The notes under the pieces: generated by a model
What the model saw: the letters and a program-made list of their open reading frames with translations, nothing else
Told to the model about the DNA's origin: nothing
Database searches by the model: none
Made by a program: the position numbers and the translations under genes
Source: Streptomyces sp. NRRL WC-3549
GTDB lineage: Bacteria; Actinomycetota; Actinomycetes; Streptomycetales; Streptomycetaceae
Direction of reading: 5' to 3'
DNA: 8,199 bases
NCBI RefSeq assembly: GCF_000721935.1
Contig: NZ_KL585442.1
Span: 50,132-58,330, forward strand
Shown here: piece by piece, positions 5,758-8,199 of the stretch
How the letters are laid out: every line of letters starts with the position of its first letter
Position numbering within the stretch: position 1 is the first letter of the stretch

Positions 5758-7392
5758 ATGCGTGTGCTCGGTATCAACGCCCTGTTCCACGACCCTTCGG
5801 CCGCCCTCGTGATCGACGGGCGGACCGTCGCCGCCGCCGAGGAGGAGCGCTTCAGCAGGCGCAAGCACGGCAAACGCCCCGTGCCCTTCTCGGCATGGGA
5901 ACTGCCCGGACTCGCCGCCCGCTGGTGCATCGACAGCGCCGGTCTGACCCCGGCGGACCTGGACGCCGTCGCCTACTCCTACGACCCCGGGCTCGCCGAG
6001 CCCGCCGAACGGATGGGCCTGGACGACCCCTGGGACCACCTGCGTCAGGAGTACGCCCGGCGGGCCCCCGAGTTCCTGGCCGAGGCGCTGCCCGGACTCG
6101 ACCCCGCCAAGGTCCGCTTCGTCGCCCACCACGTGGCGCACGCCGCGTCCGCCGGGCTCGCCGCGCCGCTGGGCGACTGCGCGGTGCTCGTGCTCGACGG
6201 GCGGGGCGAGTGCGCCTCGCAGCTCGCCGGGAACTACACCGGCGGCCGGCTGGACGTCCTGTCCACCCAGCGGCTGCCCCAGTCCCTCGGCCTGTTCTAC
6301 GAGGACCTCACCGACCACCTCGGATTCCTGCGCAGCAGCGACGAGTTCAAGGTGATGGCCCTCGCCTCGTACGGCACCCCCCGCTTCGCCGACCGCCTCG
6401 CCGAGCAGGTGCACGGGCTGGGGGACGGAGGATTCCTGGCCTCCGGGGTCGACTGGGAACGGTACGCCCCGCGCAGGGAACCCGGCGGGCCGTACACGAA
6501 GGAGCACGCCGACCTCGCCGCCAGCGGCCAGCGGTGCCTGGAGGAGACGGTCCTGGACATCGCCGGATGGCTCCACGCGCGGACCGGCGCGACGCGCCTG
6601 GCCCTCGCCGGGGGAGTGGCCCTCAACTGCGTGGCCAACACCCGGCTGCACCGCGAAGGCCCGTTCGACACGGTCTGGGTCCAGCCCGCCGCCGGGGACG
6701 CCGGTACCGCGCTCGGAGCGGCCCTGCACCTGGCGGCCGAGCGGGAACCGGTGCGCCCGATGGCCACCGCGGCGCTCGGCAGGGGCTGGAGCGACGAGGA
6801 ACTGCGCCGGATGCTGGAGGCGGCGGCGCTGCCCTACGAGGAACCCGAGGACGTGGCCGCCGCCGTGGCGGAGGAACTGGCCCAGGACGGCATCGTCGCG
6901 TGGTTCCAGGGACGCGCCGAGTTCGGCCCCCGGGCGCTCGGCCACCGCTCGCTCCTCGCACACCCCGGCCGGGCCGAGAACCTGGAACGGCTCAACGCGG
7001 TGAAGGGCCGCGAGGAGTTCCGGCCCGTCGCCCCCATGGTCCTCGCGGAACGGGCCGCGGAACTCTTCGACGGACCACTGCCCAGCCCCTACATGCTCTT
7101 CGTCCACGACGTGGCCGAGTCCTGGCGACCCCGCATCCCCGCGGTGGTCCACGTGGACGGCACGGCCAGGATCCAGACCGTCGACGGCGGCAGCGAACCG
7201 CTCGTGGCCAGGATGCTCACCGCGTTCGAACGGCGCACCGGGCTGCCCGTCGTCGTCAACACCAGTCTGAACACCGCGGGCCGGCCCATGGTCGACCACC
7301 CGCGCGAGGCGCTGGAGTGCTTCGGGTCGGCGCCCGTCGACCTGCTGGCGATCGGACCGTTCCTGGTCCGCCGTTCGAAGGCGTTCACATGA
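5758..7392 (+). CDS. O-carbamoyltransferase, NodU/TobZ (CmcH) family
   Basis: The 544-residue product is full length for NodU/TobZ-type enzymes, which make carbamoyl-adenylate from carbamoyl phosphate and ATP in a YrdC-like C-terminal domain and pass the carbamoyl group to a sugar or antibiotic hydroxyl in a Kae1-like N-terminal domain. MRVLGINALFHDPSAALV opens the Kae1-like fold. AHHVAHAAS (123-131) carries the metal-binding histidines; LDGRGE (146-151), GGVALNCVANTRL (285-297) and PAAGDAGTALGAAL (310-323) complete it. The C-terminal domain shows QGRAEFGPRALGHRS (384-398), GREEFRPVAP (417-426) and VVNTSLN (499-505). All look intact. AAGGAG (5745-5750) lies seven bases before ATG 5758 and overlaps the upstream stop codon, showing translational coupling. 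It overlaps the glycosyltransferase start by four bases. The acceptor is probably the sugar moiety made or transferred by the neighbours. Confidence 0.93.
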   Translation: MRVLGINALFHDPSAALVIDGRTVAAAEEERFSRRKHGKRPVPFSAWELPGLAARWCIDSAGLTPADLDAVAYSYDPGLAEPAERMGLDDPWDHLRQEYARRAPEFLAEALPGLDPAKVRFVAHHVAHAASAGLAAPLGDCAVLVLDGRGECASQLAGNYTGGRLDVLSTQRLPQSLGLFYEDLTDHLGFLRSSDEFKVMALASYGTPRFADRLAEQVHGLGDGGFLASGVDWERYAPRREPGGPYTKEHADLAASGQRCLEETVLDIAGWLHARTGATRLALAGGVALNCVANTRLHREGPFDTVWVQPAAGDAGTALGAALHLAAEREPVRPMATAALGRGWSDEELRRMLEAAALPYEEPEDVAAAVAEELAQDGIVAWFQGRAEFGPRALGHRSLLAHPGRAENLERLNAVKGREEFRPVAPMVLAERAAELFDGPLPSPYMLFVHDVAESWRPRIPAVVHVDGTARIQTVDGGSEPLVARMLTAFERRTGLPVVVNTSLNTAGRPMVDHPREALECFGSAPVDLLAIGPFLVRRSKAFT

Positions 7393-8199
7393 CGGCCGGC
7401 GTACCGGGACCGATGACCGCAGGCCTTCCCGCCGAGGGCGAGCGGCCGTACCCGGCGGAGGCCTACTCCGTGGTCGTCCCCACCATCGGACGCCGCTGCC
7501 TCGACGCCTGCCTGCGTGCCCTCGCCGACGCGGCCCATCCGCCGCCGCACGAGGTACTCGTGGTGGACGACCGGCCGGACGGCGACGGTCCGCTGGACGT
7601 GAGCGGCGCGGGACCCCTGGCCGACCGCGTGAGGGTCCTCGCCACACACGGACGCGGCCCGGCCGCCGCCCGCAACGCGGGTCTGCGCGAGGTCGCCGCG
7701 CCGTGGGTGGTCTTCCTCGACGACGACGTGACCGTACGGCCCGACTGGGGCGCCCGCCTCGCGCACGACCTGGCCGAGGCCGGTCCGGGGACCGTGGGCG
7801 TGCAGGGCCGGCTGACCGTGCCGCTGCCCGAGGACCGCAGGCCCACCGACTGGGAACGCTGTACGGCGGGCCTGGAGGAGGCGGCCTGGGCCACCGCGGA
7901 CATGGCCTACCGCACCGAGACGGTCCGCGCGGTCGGCGGGTTCGACGAACGGTTCCCCCGCGCCTTCCGCGAGGACGCCGACCTCGCCCTGCGGCTGCTG
8001 GGCGAGGGCTGGGACCTGGTGCGGGGAGGCCGCGCCACCCTGCACCCCGTACGCCCGGCCGACCGCTGGGTCTCCCTGCGCACCCAGCGCGGCAACGCCG
8101 ACGACGTCCTGATGAGCCGGCTGCACGGGCGGGACTGGTGGTCCAGGGCCGAGGCCCCCCGGGGCCGTCTGCCCGGACATGTCTCTTATACACATCTCT
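7389..8199 (+). CDS. Glycosyltransferase family 2 (partial, cut by contig end)
   Basis: The gene starts at ATG 7389 in an ATGA overlap with the carbamoyltransferase stop; GAAGG (7377-7381) lies seven bases upstream. Some 263 genomic residues remain. They show the GT-A fold of family 2: YSVVVPTIGR (26-35), EVLVVDD (55-61), GRGPAAARNAGL (88-99), the metal- and nucleotide-binding FLDDDV (109-114), VGGFDERF (182-189) and the acceptor-side FREDADLALRLLGEGW (193-208). It should be an inverting, cytoplasmic, nucleotide-sugar-dependent transferase; donor and acceptor cannot be read. The residues after about 263 (from base 8180 on) are encoded by the sequencing adapter and are not real. Tight coupling with the upstream genes suggests it acts on the same sugar product. 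A second in-frame ATG at 7413 is a possible but unneeded start. Confidence 0.9.
   Translation, partial: MTAGVPGPMTAGLPAEGERPYPAEAYSVVVPTIGRRCLDACLRALADAAHPPPHEVLVVDDRPDGDGPLDVSGAGPLADRVRVLATHGRGPAAARNAGLREVAAPWVVFLDDDVTVRPDWGARLAHDLAEAGPGTVGVQGRLTVPLPEDRRPTDWERCTAGLEEAAWATADMAYRTETVRAVGGFDERFPRAFREDADLALRLLGEGWDLVRGGRATLHPVRPADRWVSLRTQRGNADDVLMSRLHGRDWWSRAEAPRGRLPGHVSYTHL
8180..8199. other. Tn5/Nextera transposase mosaic-end adapter (sequencing artefact at contig end)
   Basis: TGTCTCTTATACACATCT at 8180-8197 equals 18 of the 19 bases of the Tn5 mosaic end used in Nextera libraries (read as CTGTCTCTTATACACATCT); only the first base differs (A at 8179). It is the very last sequence of the window, abruptly AT-rich in otherwise GC-rich DNA, and holds the only TTA triplet I saw on the plus strand. 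The final CT is too short to tell which adapter arm follows, though C fits the i7-side arm. This is library adapter left in the assembly, so genomic sequence ends near 8179. Confidence 0.92.

Noticed and set aside
1..8179. TTA (bldA-dependent) codons
   Set aside because: I looked for TTA on the plus strand and TAA (its complement) for minus-strand genes and saw none outside the adapter; this was a reading by eye.
3628..8193. Very long minus-strand open frame (1521 residues)
   Set aside because: Only its last 314 residues (from 4572) are a real gene. The rest lies antisense to three well-supported plus-strand genes, is low-complexity Arg/Gly/Pro-rich, and its first codons lie in the sequencing adapter.
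8180..8197. Natural Tn5-like transposon end
   Set aside because: The mosaic end is an engineered sequence, it lies exactly at the window end, and no transposase gene is present; library adapter is the simpler explanation.

Overview
The window looks like chromosomal DNA of a high-GC actinomycete, most likely Streptomyces or a close relative. GC is very high, third codon positions are almost all G or C, ribosome binding sites are purine-rich, and I saw no TTA codon in any real gene. It appears to be the end of a draft contig: the last ~20 bases are a Tn5/Nextera transposase mosaic-end adapter, not genomic DNA. No RNA gene, insertion sequence, CRISPR array or attachment site was seen.

Left part (1-2250). 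The N-terminal half of an MFS_3-type efflux transporter (minus strand) runs off the left edge. It is separated by a 466-bp non-coding stretch from a plus-strand carboxylate-amine ligase of the GCS2/YbdK glutamate-cysteine ligase family. This gene meets the next one tail to tail with a 12-bp gap, where a stem-loop could end transcription.

Middle part (2263-4572, minus strand). A polysaccharide pyruvyl transferase-family gene is followed by a CYP152-family cytochrome P450, a hydrogen-peroxide-using fatty acid hydroxylase/decarboxylase family. The P450 keeps the residues that in OleT mark the alkene-forming decarboxylase (Phe, His, and the Arg-Pro of the I helix). A 129-bp gap with a perfect 9-bp stem-loop lies between the two genes, so they may not be a simple operon.

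Right part (4738-8199, plus strand). Divergently from the pyruvyl transferase gene runs a tight operon: a UDP-glucuronate decarboxylase (UDP-xylose synthase)-like SDR enzyme, a full-length NodU/TobZ-type O-carbamoyltransferase and a family 2 glycosyltransferase cut by the contig end. The 165-bp divergent intergenic region carries a perfect 12-bp inverted repeat just upstream of the operon. Together these genes suggest synthesis and decoration (pentose supply, glycosyl transfer, carbamoylation, possibly pyruvylation) of a cell-surface or secreted glycan or a glycosylated metabolite. That pathway is inferred, because the rest of the cluster lies beyond the contig end.
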